From contig NZ_VLLF01000002.1 of the NCBI RefSeq assembly GCF_007830545.1, positions 186,001 to 250,000 on the forward strand: DNA of 64,000 bases, written 5' to 3'. Numbering within the stretch: the stretch's first letter is position 1; the number at the start of each line of letters is the position of its first letter. Below the pieces are notes generated by a model that saw nothing but the letters and a program-made list of their open reading frames with translations, ran no database searches and was not told the DNA's origin. Source of the stretch: Roseibium hamelinense. GTDB taxonomy: Bacteria; Pseudomonadota; Alphaproteobacteria; Rhizobiales; Stappiaceae. This document shows positions 51,886 to 59,879 of the stretch, in pieces. The position numbers and the translations under genes are program-made.

Positions 51886-52473
51886 TCAGGTTTTCTTGCG
51901 GAATGCGTCCAATGAAACGACTTCGCCGCCGGTGTCCGCCGCGCTACTGTCAGGCTGATCGTTTTCGGACTTTGCCGCGCCCTTTTTCTTTTTGGCCGGT
52001 GTGCTTTTTACATCACCGCTCTCAGTTTTGTCGGTTAGGGCCTCTGAGGATTCCAGCTCGGCCTTTGCCAATTCCTCAACAGCTTCCAGAAGTTCTTCTG
52101 GCAGCTCTTCAGCCGTTTTTCCGGGATCGAATTCAAGTGCGAATTGCACTGACGGATCGAAAAAGCCTTTTATGGCAGAATACGGAACGAGGAGCTTCTC
52201 GGGTACACCGCCAAAGGACAGCCCTACTTCGAATGCGTGCTCACCAATGGCAAGATCCCAGAACTGGTGCTGCAGGACGATGGTCATCTCCTGCGGGTAG
52301 CGGTCCTTGAGCCTTTGCGAAATCCGCACCCCTGGCGCATTGGTGTCAAACGCGATGTAGAAATGATGCTCGCCAGGCAGCCCGGTGCGGCCCACCTCCG
52401 CCAGGATCTTCTTCACGGCGCCTCTTAGCGCGTCCTGTATCAGAATATCGTATCGGAGCAGGTCTTCAGCCAT
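51886..52473 (-). CDS. sspB: SspB-type ClpXP adaptor
   Basis: A 195-aa protein with an N-terminal substrate-binding domain (about 1-125): LLRYDILIQDALRGAV, HHFYIAFDTNAPGV, YPQEMTIVLQHQFWDL and FSLGF-like FGGVPEKL. The C-terminal tail is acidic and Lys-rich, ending in VVSLDAFRKK, which fits the ClpX-tethering end of the alphaproteobacterial form. It delivers ssrA-tagged proteins to ClpXP. The ssrA gene lies about 160 bp upstream on the same strand. Confidence 0.9.
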   Translation of the reverse strand: MAEDLLRYDILIQDALRGAVKKILAEVGRTGLPGEHHFYIAFDTNAPGVRISQRLKDRYPQEMTIVLQHQFWDLAIGEHAFEVGLSFGGVPEKLLVPYSAIKGFFDPSVQFALEFDPGKTAEELPEELLEAVEELAKAELESSEALTDKTESGDVKSTPAKKKKGAAKSENDQPDSSAADTGGEVVSLDAFRKKT

Positions 52474-52634
52474 ATTATCGCGTCGTTTGAATCAGTTGAT
52501 AGGGGACAGCTTATTCGGGGCACCTTGACCGCAGCTTGCCAAAAAAGAAAGCCCTTAAAGTCCGAATGACAAGAGTTTAACGGTATTGGCAGGCAAAATA
52601 CAGCTGAGGCTGATGCCAAAGTCTAAGCCTTTCC

Positions 52635-52975
52635 AAAGAAAGTGGAGGCTTCTGTTGCCAGGCGCCTCCGAACCCCGCCTGCCGGTGCTAATCCAGCAGG
52701 GCTTCAAAGGACTACTGGCACTGCATTACGCAGCGACAGCGTTGTCCATAGCATAGTTGTCGTTTGCAACTATTAGAACAGCCCGATAACGGTGGTACAA
52801 TGCCGAGCAAAAGCACAGTCTTTACGCCCTCGTCGATCCTGTTTCGCCCCCGCCGAAACGCAGAAGCCATCTGGCTTTGCCGTTCTGCGCTTGGGTGGAG
52901 GCGCCGGGTACCGCCCCCGGGTCCGATAGGTTTATTGCACTGACCATTTATTGCCATAGCTGGTTGCCCAGCACG
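52635..52975 (-). ncRNA. ssrA: transfer-messenger RNA, circularly permuted (two-piece)
   Basis: Ribosome-rescue RNA read from the minus strand. The acceptor piece comes first: T-stem CCGGG/CCCGG (52920-52916 and 52908-52904) around loop GGCGGTA, then acceptor strand CGCCTCC (52903-52897) and discriminator A52896. An intervening hairpin with arms CGCAGAA and TTCTGCG (about 52890-52858) follows. The coding piece starts GGGGGCG (52851-52845), pairing with CGCCTCC over 7 bp with one G-T, then AAACAGGATCGAC, the tag frame and a pseudoknot region. CCA is not encoded in place (ACCC). Ends are estimates. The order acceptor-coding is the alphaproteobacterial permutation. Confidence 0.92.
52726..52767 (-). 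CDS. tmRNA tag peptide ANDNYAMDNAVAA
   Basis: Within ssrA, the minus strand from 52767 reads GCA AAC GAC AAC TAT GCT and on to TAA at 52728-52726, giving the 13-residue degradation tag. It begins with the conserved ANDNYA and ends AVAA, the hydrophobic C-terminus seen by ClpX. The upstream TAGTTGCAAACGAC matches the usual resume-codon context. Confidence 0.9.
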   Translation of the reverse strand, partial: ANDNYAMDNAVAA

Positions 52976-52978
52976 CTT

Positions 52979-53007
52979 GATATAAGCGCTTCTCATTGAA
53001 ATTGAAA
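52979..53007 (-). promoter_or_regulatory. candidate ssrA promoter
   Basis: On the minus strand TTTCAA (53007-53002), 17 bp, then TATATC (52984-52979). Transcription would start near 52972, just before the acceptor piece. Divergent to cutC, whose start is at 53121. Confidence 0.45.
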
Positions 53008-53120
53008 GGGCAGAGCGTTGGTCGGCGTTGATTTGCCGTCTGACTGTTTTGGACAACGCAAATGATGATCAGCGGATTTCCGCAACTGATCGGTAGCGTG
53101 AAACCAAACAAGGAACCAAT

Positions 53121-53840
53121 ATGTTGCTGGAAATTTGTGTTGATACCCTGGAAGGGGCGCAGGCAGCCGTTCGCGGCGGAGCCGGACGGGTCGAGCTGTG
53201 TTCTTCTCTGTCCGAGGGTGGTTTGACGCCGTCTGCGGGCCTGATGCGGGCCGCAAAATCCCTGCCTGTTCCGGTCTATGCGATGATCCGTCCGCGCAGC
53301 GGTCTGTTTCATTTCTCACCCGAAGACGAGGGCATCATGCTCGCCGATATAGACGCAGCCAAAGCTGCGGGACTTGCCGGAGTTGTGCTCGGCGTGCAGC
53401 AAAGCGATGGACACTTGGACAGGCCTCTTCTGGAGCGGCTGAGTGCCGGTGCTTCGGGCATGGGCCGCACACTTCACAGGGTCATAGATGTGGTGCCCGC
53501 CCCTCTCTCCGCACTTCAAATCGCGATGGACCTGGGGTTCGAACGGGTTTTGACGTCCGGTTCCGAGCCTTTTGCGCCTGACGGTGTTGGTCTTGTCAAG
53601 CAGATGGTCAACCAGGCTGCCGGGCAGATCTCCATCATGCCAGGGTGTGGCCTCACACCTGAAAATGTCGGCGATGTGATCCGGGCAACCGGCGTTTTGG
53701 AAGTGCATGCAGCGTGTTCAATTCGTGTGCCGGGTGATCCGGCCTTTTCGGACTTCGACCCCGCTGGGGGGAGGTTTGTCACCGATGAAGGTGAGGTCTC
53801 TAAGATGGTCGTGGCTTTGAGCAATGCGATTGCGTCATAG
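53121..53840 (+). CDS. cutC: CutC family protein
   Basis: A 239-aa TIM-barrel protein of the CutC family: MLLEICVDTLEGAQAAVRGG, RVELCSSLSEGGLTPS and VYAMIRPRSGLF are the typical N-terminal blocks; TSGSEPFAPDG follows. It was linked to copper homeostasis in E. coli, but its reaction is not established. GGAACC precedes the ATG. It heads the plus-strand pair with thyA. Confidence 0.92.
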   Translation: MLLEICVDTLEGAQAAVRGGAGRVELCSSLSEGGLTPSAGLMRAAKSLPVPVYAMIRPRSGLFHFSPEDEGIMLADIDAAKAAGLAGVVLGVQQSDGHLDRPLLERLSAGASGMGRTLHRVIDVVPAPLSALQIAMDLGFERVLTSGSEPFAPDGVGLVKQMVNQAAGQISIMPGCGLTPENVGDVIRATGVLEVHAACSIRVPGDPAFSDFDPAGGRFVTDEGEVSKMVVALSNAIAS

Positions 53841-53955
53841 CGAGGGAGAGGGGCTCTCTTTGGGATGATGGGGAAAAATCCGGTTGGGGGCTGTGTTTTT
53901 TCTAGAATCTGACAAGTTGGACTATCGGCAAAGTCAGACGGAAGGGTGCGCCCAG

Positions 53956-54750
53956 GTGCAGCAATATCTCGATCTCATGCAGAAAATCCTGGATGAGGGC
54001 ACGGACCGGGGCGACCGGACGGGCACCGGTACCCGGTCGATTTTCGGACATCAGGTGCGGTTCGATCTGGGCGCCGGTTTTCCTCTGGTGACGACCAAGA
54101 AACTGCACCTGAGATCGATCATTCACGAGCTGCTCTGGTTTCTGTCCGGCGATACAAATATCAAGTATTTGCAGGAGAACGGCGTCAAGATCTGGGACGA
54201 TTGGGCCGATGAACACGGCGACCTTGGTCCGGTTTACGGTTATCAGTGGCGGTCCTGGCCCGCGCCTGATGGCCGATCCATTGATCAGATTTCCAATCTT
54301 CTGGAAATGATCCGCACGAGGCCTGAAAGTCGCCGGCTGATCGTGTCGGCCTGGAACCCGGCCTTGGTCGATGACATGGCCTTGCCACCCTGTCATTCCC
54401 TTTTCCAGTTTTACGTTGCCGACGGAAAGTTGTCCTGCCAGCTCTATCAGCGGTCCGCTGACGTGTTTTTGGGCGTGCCGTTCAATATTGCGTCCTACGC
54501 GCTATTGACGATGATGATTGCTCAGGTCACTGGCCTCAAACCCGGAGACTTTGTGCACACTTTTGGCGATGCACATCTTTACAGCAACCATTTCGATCAG
54601 GCCCGCGAGCAGCTCACCCGCGAACCGCGACCCCTCCCTGCAATGAGGATTAATCCTGACGTCACGGATATATTTGCGTTCAAGTTCGAAGACTTCGAGC
54701 TGACTGGGTACGATCCACACCCGCACATAAAGGCCCCGATCGCCGTGTGA
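53956..54750 (+). CDS. thyA: thymidylate synthase
   Basis: Converts dUMP to dTMP with methylenetetrahydrofolate. With the GTG start at 53956 ([10 protein letters not shown]) it is 264 aa, the exact length of the E. coli enzyme, with catalytic Cys146 in [12 protein letters not shown] at the same position. [19 protein letters not shown] and [17 protein letters not shown] are also present. An ATG at 53884 would add 24 residues unlike the family. GAAGGG lies about 9 bases upstream. DHFR, its partner, is 8.7 kb away. Confidence 0.96.
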   Translation: MQQYLDLMQKILDEGTDRGDRTGTGTRSIFGHQVRFDLGAGFPLVTTKKLHLRSIIHELLWFLSGDTNIKYLQENGVKIWDDWADEHGDLGPVYGYQWRSWPAPDGRSIDQISNLLEMIRTRPESRRLIVSAWNPALVDDMALPPCHSLFQFYVADGKLSCQLYQRSADVFLGVPFNIASYALLTMMIAQVTGLKPGDFVHTFGDAHLYSNHFDQAREQLTREPRPLPAMRINPDVTDIFAFKFEDFELTGYDPHPHIKAPIAV

Positions 54751-54805
54751 CCTATGGCCGGCACCTTTGCGCGCATTAAACGTGTCTGGACAAAGACACT
54801 TCGTC

Positions 54806-55687
54806 CTAGAGCAGACTGTCGGGCAGTTTTTGTTCGGCTGCGGTGTTGGCGCGCCGGAAAATCAGCGTCACCAGGGTAGATGTGATCACGATGAACAGCG
54901 AATAAAGCGCTGCAACGGCCATTATCCCCTGCTGCTCCTCGCTCGGGAATGTCAATGCGATGATTGCGACCGCCAACGGACCGTTTTGGATCCCGGTTTC
55001 CAGCGCCACGGTGCGTACACTGCGTGGATGCAGCTTCAACGACCGGGCAAAAATGTAGCCGACCGCGATTCCGAAAACACCGAGCATGATGGCTGCAAAA
55101 TAGGTGGCAGGGGTCGTCGACAGCAAGAACTGCCAGTTTCGGGGCACCCAGGAAATTGCGATAAAGGCGATGAAAAACAGGGCGAGCACCGATCCAAAAA
55201 ACTCCGTTACAGCGCCGGCATTGGCATTGACGCGGCGCATGACCATGCCGATTGCCACCGGTATGAGCAGGATTACCAAGGTCGCGATGATGTTTTCGCG
55301 CGGAATTTCTAGATCAAGGGCTGACGCATACAGCAAAAGCACCAAGGGTATCAAAACCACGCCAAACACCGTGGAGGTTACCGTCATCAAGACCGACAGC
55401 GCCAGATTACCCTTGGAGAAGTAAGTAAAAATGTTCGATGTTGTGCCGCCCGGCATGCAGGACATGATCAGCAGGCCAATCGCAATCGGGGCGGGCAGGT
55501 CCAGAAGAATGGTCATTACGAAGCCAATGAGCGGCATAAATCCGTATTGGGAAATCACGCCCACGCCCAGGCCGTAGGGGCGGCGCAGGGCAAGGTAGAA
55601 ATCTCGCGGTGTCAGAGACGCGCCCATGCCAAGCATGATGACAAAAATCATGGCCGCTAGCAGCGCCTGCTCAAAAGCTCCAACCAT
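54806..55687 (-). CDS. bile acid:sodium symporter family transporter (SBF)
   Basis: A 293-aa membrane protein with about nine to ten helices. MSCMPGGTTSNIFTYFSKGN (crossover region) and ETGIQNGPLA are conserved sodium/substrate-binding segments of the BASS family. Natural substrates in bacteria are often small organic anions. It is 5 bases downstream of the acyl-CoA synthetase gene, so both may belong to one acid-uptake and activation unit. A small stem (GTGTCT/AGACAC, 54782-54799) lies between it and thyA. Confidence 0.9.
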   Translation of the reverse strand: MVGAFEQALLAAMIFVIMLGMGASLTPRDFYLALRRPYGLGVGVISQYGFMPLIGFVMTILLDLPAPIAIGLLIMSCMPGGTTSNIFTYFSKGNLALSVLMTVTSTVFGVVLIPLVLLLYASALDLEIPRENIIATLVILLIPVAIGMVMRRVNANAGAVTEFFGSVLALFFIAFIAISWVPRNWQFLLSTTPATYFAAIMLGVFGIAVGYIFARSLKLHPRSVRTVALETGIQNGPLAVAIIALTFPSEEQQGIMAVAALYSLFIVITSTLVTLIFRRANTAAEQKLPDSLL

Positions 55688-55692
55688 TAATA

Positions 55693-57414
55693 CTACTCCG
55701 CGGCCTGGGAATGCTGAGTTTCGGTGCGCAGGTCTTTCCGCAAGATCTTGCCCACATTGGATTTCGGCAATTGTTCTCGGATTTCCACGCGTTTGGGCAC
55801 TTTGTATGCGGTCAGGTGCTCCTTGCAGTAGGCCCGGATCTGGTCGGGTGTGAGCGTTTTGTCCGTCAGAACCACGAAGGCTTTTACCGCCTCGCCAGTC
55901 GCCTCGTTCGGAACACCGATCACAGCGGATTCAAAGATGCCCGGATGGGACGCAAGGCAATCCTCGATTTCATTTGGATACACATTGAACCCGGAGACGA
56001 CGACCATGTCTTTCTTGCGATCAACGATGGAGAAATAGCCGTCTGCGTCCATGACGCCGATGTCCCCCGTGAGGAACCAGCCGTCTTTCATAACTTTAGC
56101 CGTCTCCTCCGGTTTGTTCCAATAGCCCGCCATGATTTGGGGCCCCTTGGCAGCGATTTCCCCGCGCTCGCCCTGAGGCACAGGCACACCATTGTCGTCA
56201 ACACAGCACATGAAGGTCGAGGGCAACGGAACGCCGATTGACCCGTCCCGCGTCTTGCCGAGCGGGTTGAAGCTCAACACCGGCGAAGTTTCCGTCAGCC
56301 CATATCCCTGGAGCACCGGTTTGCCGGTGATCTCTTCCCAGCGCTTGGCAACTTCGGCCTGCAGGGCCATCCCGCCGGCAGAAGCCAGTTTCAAATGTTT
56401 CGGCGGACTGTCGCGAAACCATAATTCGTTGTTCAGGCCATTGAAGAGCGTGTTTACGCCGCTCATCCAGGTGATTTTGTAGTTCTCAAATGCACGCTTG
56501 AGATTGGAGAGCGGTCGTGGGCTCGGAATCAGGATATTGCGCCCGCCCAGCCAGTAAAATGCCAGCAAATTCAGTGTGAAGGCGAAAATATGGTACATCG
56601 GAAGGGCGGTCAGCGCGACTTCCTTGCCGCGCTCGATCGCCGGGATCATTTCCAGCGACTGTTCCATGTTCATGATGATATTCTCGTGCGTGAGCATGGC
56701 CCCCTTGGCTACGCCCGTTGTCCCACCGGTGTATTGTAGGCAAGCCACATCACTAGGCGCCACGGCCTGGGTATATGCATCGACTTCCACGTGGTCCTGC
56801 GCCAAGTGTGTGCGTCCGGCAGCCAGCGCATCGGGAAACCGGATATGGGGAACTTCAACCGGCTTGACGCTGCGGTCCCAGTATTTCTGGACAAGGCCGA
56901 TGATGCCGCGCGGCAGGGTGGGCAAGAACTCCGCAATCCGGGTCACGATAATATTCGGGATCGGGTGCCCTCTGGTGGCTGCCGGGATCTTGTCGGCGAA
57001 CATGTCTATGATAACCAGCGCATGGGGTTCGGCATCCGCAAACTGGCGGGACATTTCATCGGCCGTGTAGAGCGGGTTGACGTTCACCAGAACGCAGCCT
57101 GCCTTCATGATGCCGAACGCGGCGACCGGAAACGCAAGTCCGTTCGGCATTTGCAGGGCAACCCTGTCCCCTTTTGCGAGGCCGGCAACTTCACGCAGGT
57201 AGACCGCGAACGCGTCTGACATTTCATCGACTTGCTCGAAGGTCAGTGTCCCGTTCATGCCGTTTGGCATGCAGGCGGTAAAAGCAGGCGCTTTACCATA
57301 GGTATCTGAGGCCGATCTCACCAGGTCGCCAATTGTTCGGTAGGATGCGGTTTCAATATCTATCCGCATGTCGGGACCGTAAAACGCCGTCCATGGGCGG
57401 TCTTCTGGTGTCAT
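55693..57414 (-). CDS. long-chain acyl-CoA synthetase, FadD type
   Basis: A 573-aa AMP-forming ligase: the P-loop YTGGTTGVAKGA lies near residue 227, GYGLTETSP in the middle, TGDIGVMD, then DRKKDMVVVSGFNVYPNEIE (the FACS-like hinge) and PKSNVGKILRKDL with the catalytic lysine. It activates fatty acids for beta-oxidation or lipid synthesis at the membrane. The ATG at 57414 follows GGGAGA by 5 bases; an upstream open frame to 57477 is leader. It overlaps nothing and is followed directly by the SBF transporter. Confidence 0.92.
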   Translation of the reverse strand: MTPEDRPWTAFYGPDMRIDIETASYRTIGDLVRSASDTYGKAPAFTACMPNGMNGTLTFEQVDEMSDAFAVYLREVAGLAKGDRVALQMPNGLAFPVAAFGIMKAGCVLVNVNPLYTADEMSRQFADAEPHALVIIDMFADKIPAATRGHPIPNIIVTRIAEFLPTLPRGIIGLVQKYWDRSVKPVEVPHIRFPDALAAGRTHLAQDHVEVDAYTQAVAPSDVACLQYTGGTTGVAKGAMLTHENIIMNMEQSLEMIPAIERGKEVALTALPMYHIFAFTLNLLAFYWLGGRNILIPSPRPLSNLKRAFENYKITWMSGVNTLFNGLNNELWFRDSPPKHLKLASAGGMALQAEVAKRWEEITGKPVLQGYGLTETSPVLSFNPLGKTRDGSIGVPLPSTFMCCVDDNGVPVPQGERGEIAAKGPQIMAGYWNKPEETAKVMKDGWFLTGDIGVMDADGYFSIVDRKKDMVVVSGFNVYPNEIEDCLASHPGIFESAVIGVPNEATGEAVKAFVVLTDKTLTPDQIRAYCKEHLTAYKVPKRVEIREQLPKSNVGKILRKDLRTETQHSQAAE

Positions 57415-57713
57415 GATCGTCTCCCTGCGCTTTTCTGTTCTGTTTGCGCCAGCCAAAACGGGCTGTCTCCTCCACAAACACCAGAAATTGCAGACCTACC
57501 ATAGGGGGCAGTTTTGATAAGTAAAAGCCCTCAATGCTCCGTCGGTTAGAACATTTTGACGTTCCCAAAGGGAATGGGTTTCAGGGGTGTCTTTAGGGAA
57601 TGTTCCGGTTTATCCGGTTTGCCGGTCCGCAATCGAAAAGAAGCGTGGGCATCTTCGTGCATCGGTTGGAAGGCGATTGTCCGAAGGCACTCTCGCCTTT
57701 TAAAGTAGACCGT

Positions 57714-58370
57714 ATGGGGCGCATACTGGAAACTGAACTCTATCAGCCTGTCAAAAAGCTTCTTCAGCTTCAGGGCTATGAGGTGAAAGCCGAAGTCGGT
57801 TCTGCCGATATCGTCGCGTGCCGCGGGTCAGAAGACCCGGTGATCGTCGAATTGAAAACCGGATTTACTCTCAACCTGTTTTATCAGGCCGTCGATCGTC
57901 AAGCGATAACCGACGCGGTCTACGTGGCGGTTGCCCGAGGCCGTGGGCGACGGTTTCAAGCCGCGCTCAAGAGCAGCCTCAAGCTCGCCAGAAGACTTGG
58001 GATTGGCGTTATGACGGTCAGACCTGCGGACGGTCTTGTGGAGCTGCACCTCGATCCCGCGCCGTTTACCCCAAGAAAGTCCAAACCGCGCAAAGAGCGG
58101 TTGCTCAGAGAATTTGCGCGGCGAGAGGGAGATCCCAACACCGGCGGGTCGTCCAAGGTGAAGCTCATGACCGCCTACAGACAGGACGCGATCAAATGTG
58201 CCGCCTACCTGAAGGCAAATGGCCCAAGCCGGGGCGCGGAGGTCGCGAAGGCGACCAACGTATCACGGGCACCACGAATGATGGCAGACGATCACTATGG
58301 ATGGTTTGAACGGGCTGAGCGCGGGGTTTATGCGCTGACACCGAAAGGCGAAGCCGCGCTGGAAGGCTAG
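57714..58370 (+). CDS. DUF2161 protein: PD-(D/E)XK nuclease-like fold plus winged helix
   Basis: A 218-aa protein. The core has Asp32 (ADIVA), then Glu46 and Lys48 (VELK), the spacing of a PD-(D/E)XK active site. After a basic linker (RKSKPRKERLLREF) the last 70 residues form a likely winged helix (AAYLKANGPSRGAEVAKATNV, then GVYALTPKGEAALEG). Together they match DUF2161. The role is unknown; a DNA-cleaving or DNA-repair function is an inference. The start at 57714 matches the family; the frame is open to 57600, and no strong ribosome-binding site decides it. Confidence 0.8.
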   Translation: MGRILETELYQPVKKLLQLQGYEVKAEVGSADIVACRGSEDPVIVELKTGFTLNLFYQAVDRQAITDAVYVAVARGRGRRFQAALKSSLKLARRLGIGVMTVRPADGLVELHLDPAPFTPRKSKPRKERLLREFARREGDPNTGGSSKVKLMTAYRQDAIKCAAYLKANGPSRGAEVAKATNVSRAPRMMADDHYGWFERAERGVYALTPKGEAALEG

Positions 58371-58556
58371 GCTGCCGGTGCCGGTTGAGAAATGGGGGCC
58401 TGAAGTGATGGATGTGGCGCTGCCGCATCGCTATATAAGGCGGTAATCGCCAACGGTCAGACTACGAAACCATAACGCCACAGGCCGAACCTCCATGGAC
58501 AGCCCATCAGCCTGCACTGGCCGCGATCGAGCCAAGAAGAAGATCTATTCGAAAAC

Positions 58557-59837
58557 ATGATCCTTGAAGCTGCAATTCTGTTCTGTCTTATCCTCCTCAA
58601 CGGCGCACTGGCGATGTCCGAACTTGCCATTGTGTCGTGCCGGCCGGCGCGCTTAAAAGCGCGAGGTAGCCGCGGCGCGATGATGGCCCTCAAACTGACG
58701 GAGCATCCGGGCCGGTTTCTGTCTTCCGTTCAAATCGGCATTACCCTTGTGGGCGTTGTATCCGGCGCTGTGTCCGGCGCGACATTGGGGGTGCGGGTTT
58801 CGGGGTTTCTTGAACAAGCCGGTCTGACGGCCGGGCTTGCCCAACCGCTCGGTGTCGGGTCTGTTGTCGTCGTGGTTACCTACCTCTCCCTGGTGGTCGG
58901 AGAACTGGTGCCAAAGCAAATCGCGCTGTCAAATCCTGAAGCCGTCGCCGCGCGCGTCGCGCCTGCCATGACGCTATTGGCAGTGGTCGCAGCGCCCTTG
59001 GTTTGGGTGCTCGATACGTCAGGGAAAGCCGTATTATCCCTGCTCGGACTGGATCGAGAGCGCAGGCAAGGTGTGAGTGATGAGGAGATCCACCTTCTCA
59101 TAGCCGAAGCGGCGACCGAGGGCGTGATTGAAAAAGGCGAAACCGAAATGATCGAAGGCGTGATGCGGATCGCGGACCGGACGGCCCGCGGCCTCATGAC
59201 CCCGCGCCACGAAGTGGTTGCCGCCAATATCACCGACACGCGCCAGCAGATTCTTGACCGCTTTATCGAGACCGGTAGAACCCGCTTGCCGTTGCGGGAC
59301 GGCGGCCCCGATGAAATCGTTGGGGTCCTGCACAGCCGGGATTTGCTTGGCGTTTCGGACGAGGATTTCGATCCGCGCCATCTGATGATGAAGCCAACCG
59401 TAATTCATGACGGTCTTCCGGCCATGGACGTCGTGGATCGCCTGCGCGCAACGCCGGAACACATTCTGCTGGTCTATGACGAGTACGGCCATTTCGAAGG
59501 TATTGTGACTGCCATGGACGTTCTGGGAGCGATCGCCGGTGGCTTTGACGAATCCGAGAAAGACGAGCCGAAAGTAGTCGAACGTGAAGATGGCTCACTG
59601 CTGATCGCCGGATGGATGCCGATTGATGAATTCGCTGATCGTTTGGAGATCAAGTTGCCTGATGACGGCGACTACGAAACCGTAGCTGGTCTTGTCCTGT
59701 ATCTTTCCTCAGAGCTGCCAGTGGTCGGCCAGGTGGTCCGTGCCGGTGACTGGAAAATCGAGGTGGTCGACATGGACGGCCGCAGGGTAGATAAGTTGCT
59801 GGTTCAAAAAAGCGCTCCGGTCGCAGCAGCCACGTAA
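58557..59837 (+). CDS. CNNM/CBS-domain membrane protein (HlyC/CorC family)
   Basis: A 426-aa protein. Three to four helices form a DUF21/CNNM domain (LNGALAMSELAIVSCR near the start, LVVGELVPKQIAL in the middle), followed by two CBS motifs (MTPRHEVVAANITDTR onward, and MMKPTVIHDGLPAMDV) and a C-terminal CorC/HlyC domain ending near residue 415. Family members take part in magnesium or cobalt efflux and were wrongly called hemolysins. Monocistronic. Confidence 0.9.
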   Translation: MILEAAILFCLILLNGALAMSELAIVSCRPARLKARGSRGAMMALKLTEHPGRFLSSVQIGITLVGVVSGAVSGATLGVRVSGFLEQAGLTAGLAQPLGVGSVVVVVTYLSLVVGELVPKQIALSNPEAVAARVAPAMTLLAVVAAPLVWVLDTSGKAVLSLLGLDRERRQGVSDEEIHLLIAEAATEGVIEKGETEMIEGVMRIADRTARGLMTPRHEVVAANITDTRQQILDRFIETGRTRLPLRDGGPDEIVGVLHSRDLLGVSDEDFDPRHLMMKPTVIHDGLPAMDVVDRLRATPEHILLVYDEYGHFEGIVTAMDVLGAIAGGFDESEKDEPKVVEREDGSLLIAGWMPIDEFADRLEIKLPDDGDYETVAGLVLYLSSELPVVGQVVRAGDWKIEVVDMDGRRVDKLLVQKSAPVAAAT

Positions 59838-59879
59838 CAGTCCTAGCTTTGTGACCGCCAGACCGGGCGCATTGAACAA

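Noticed and set aside
54782-54799. Terminator between thyA and the SBF gene
   Set aside because: Six-base stem with no T-run; too weak to call.
54767-55312. A 181-residue open frame on the plus strand across the SBF gene
   Set aside because: It is antisense to a clear membrane transporter and its protein is Arg/Gly/Asp-rich without family features.
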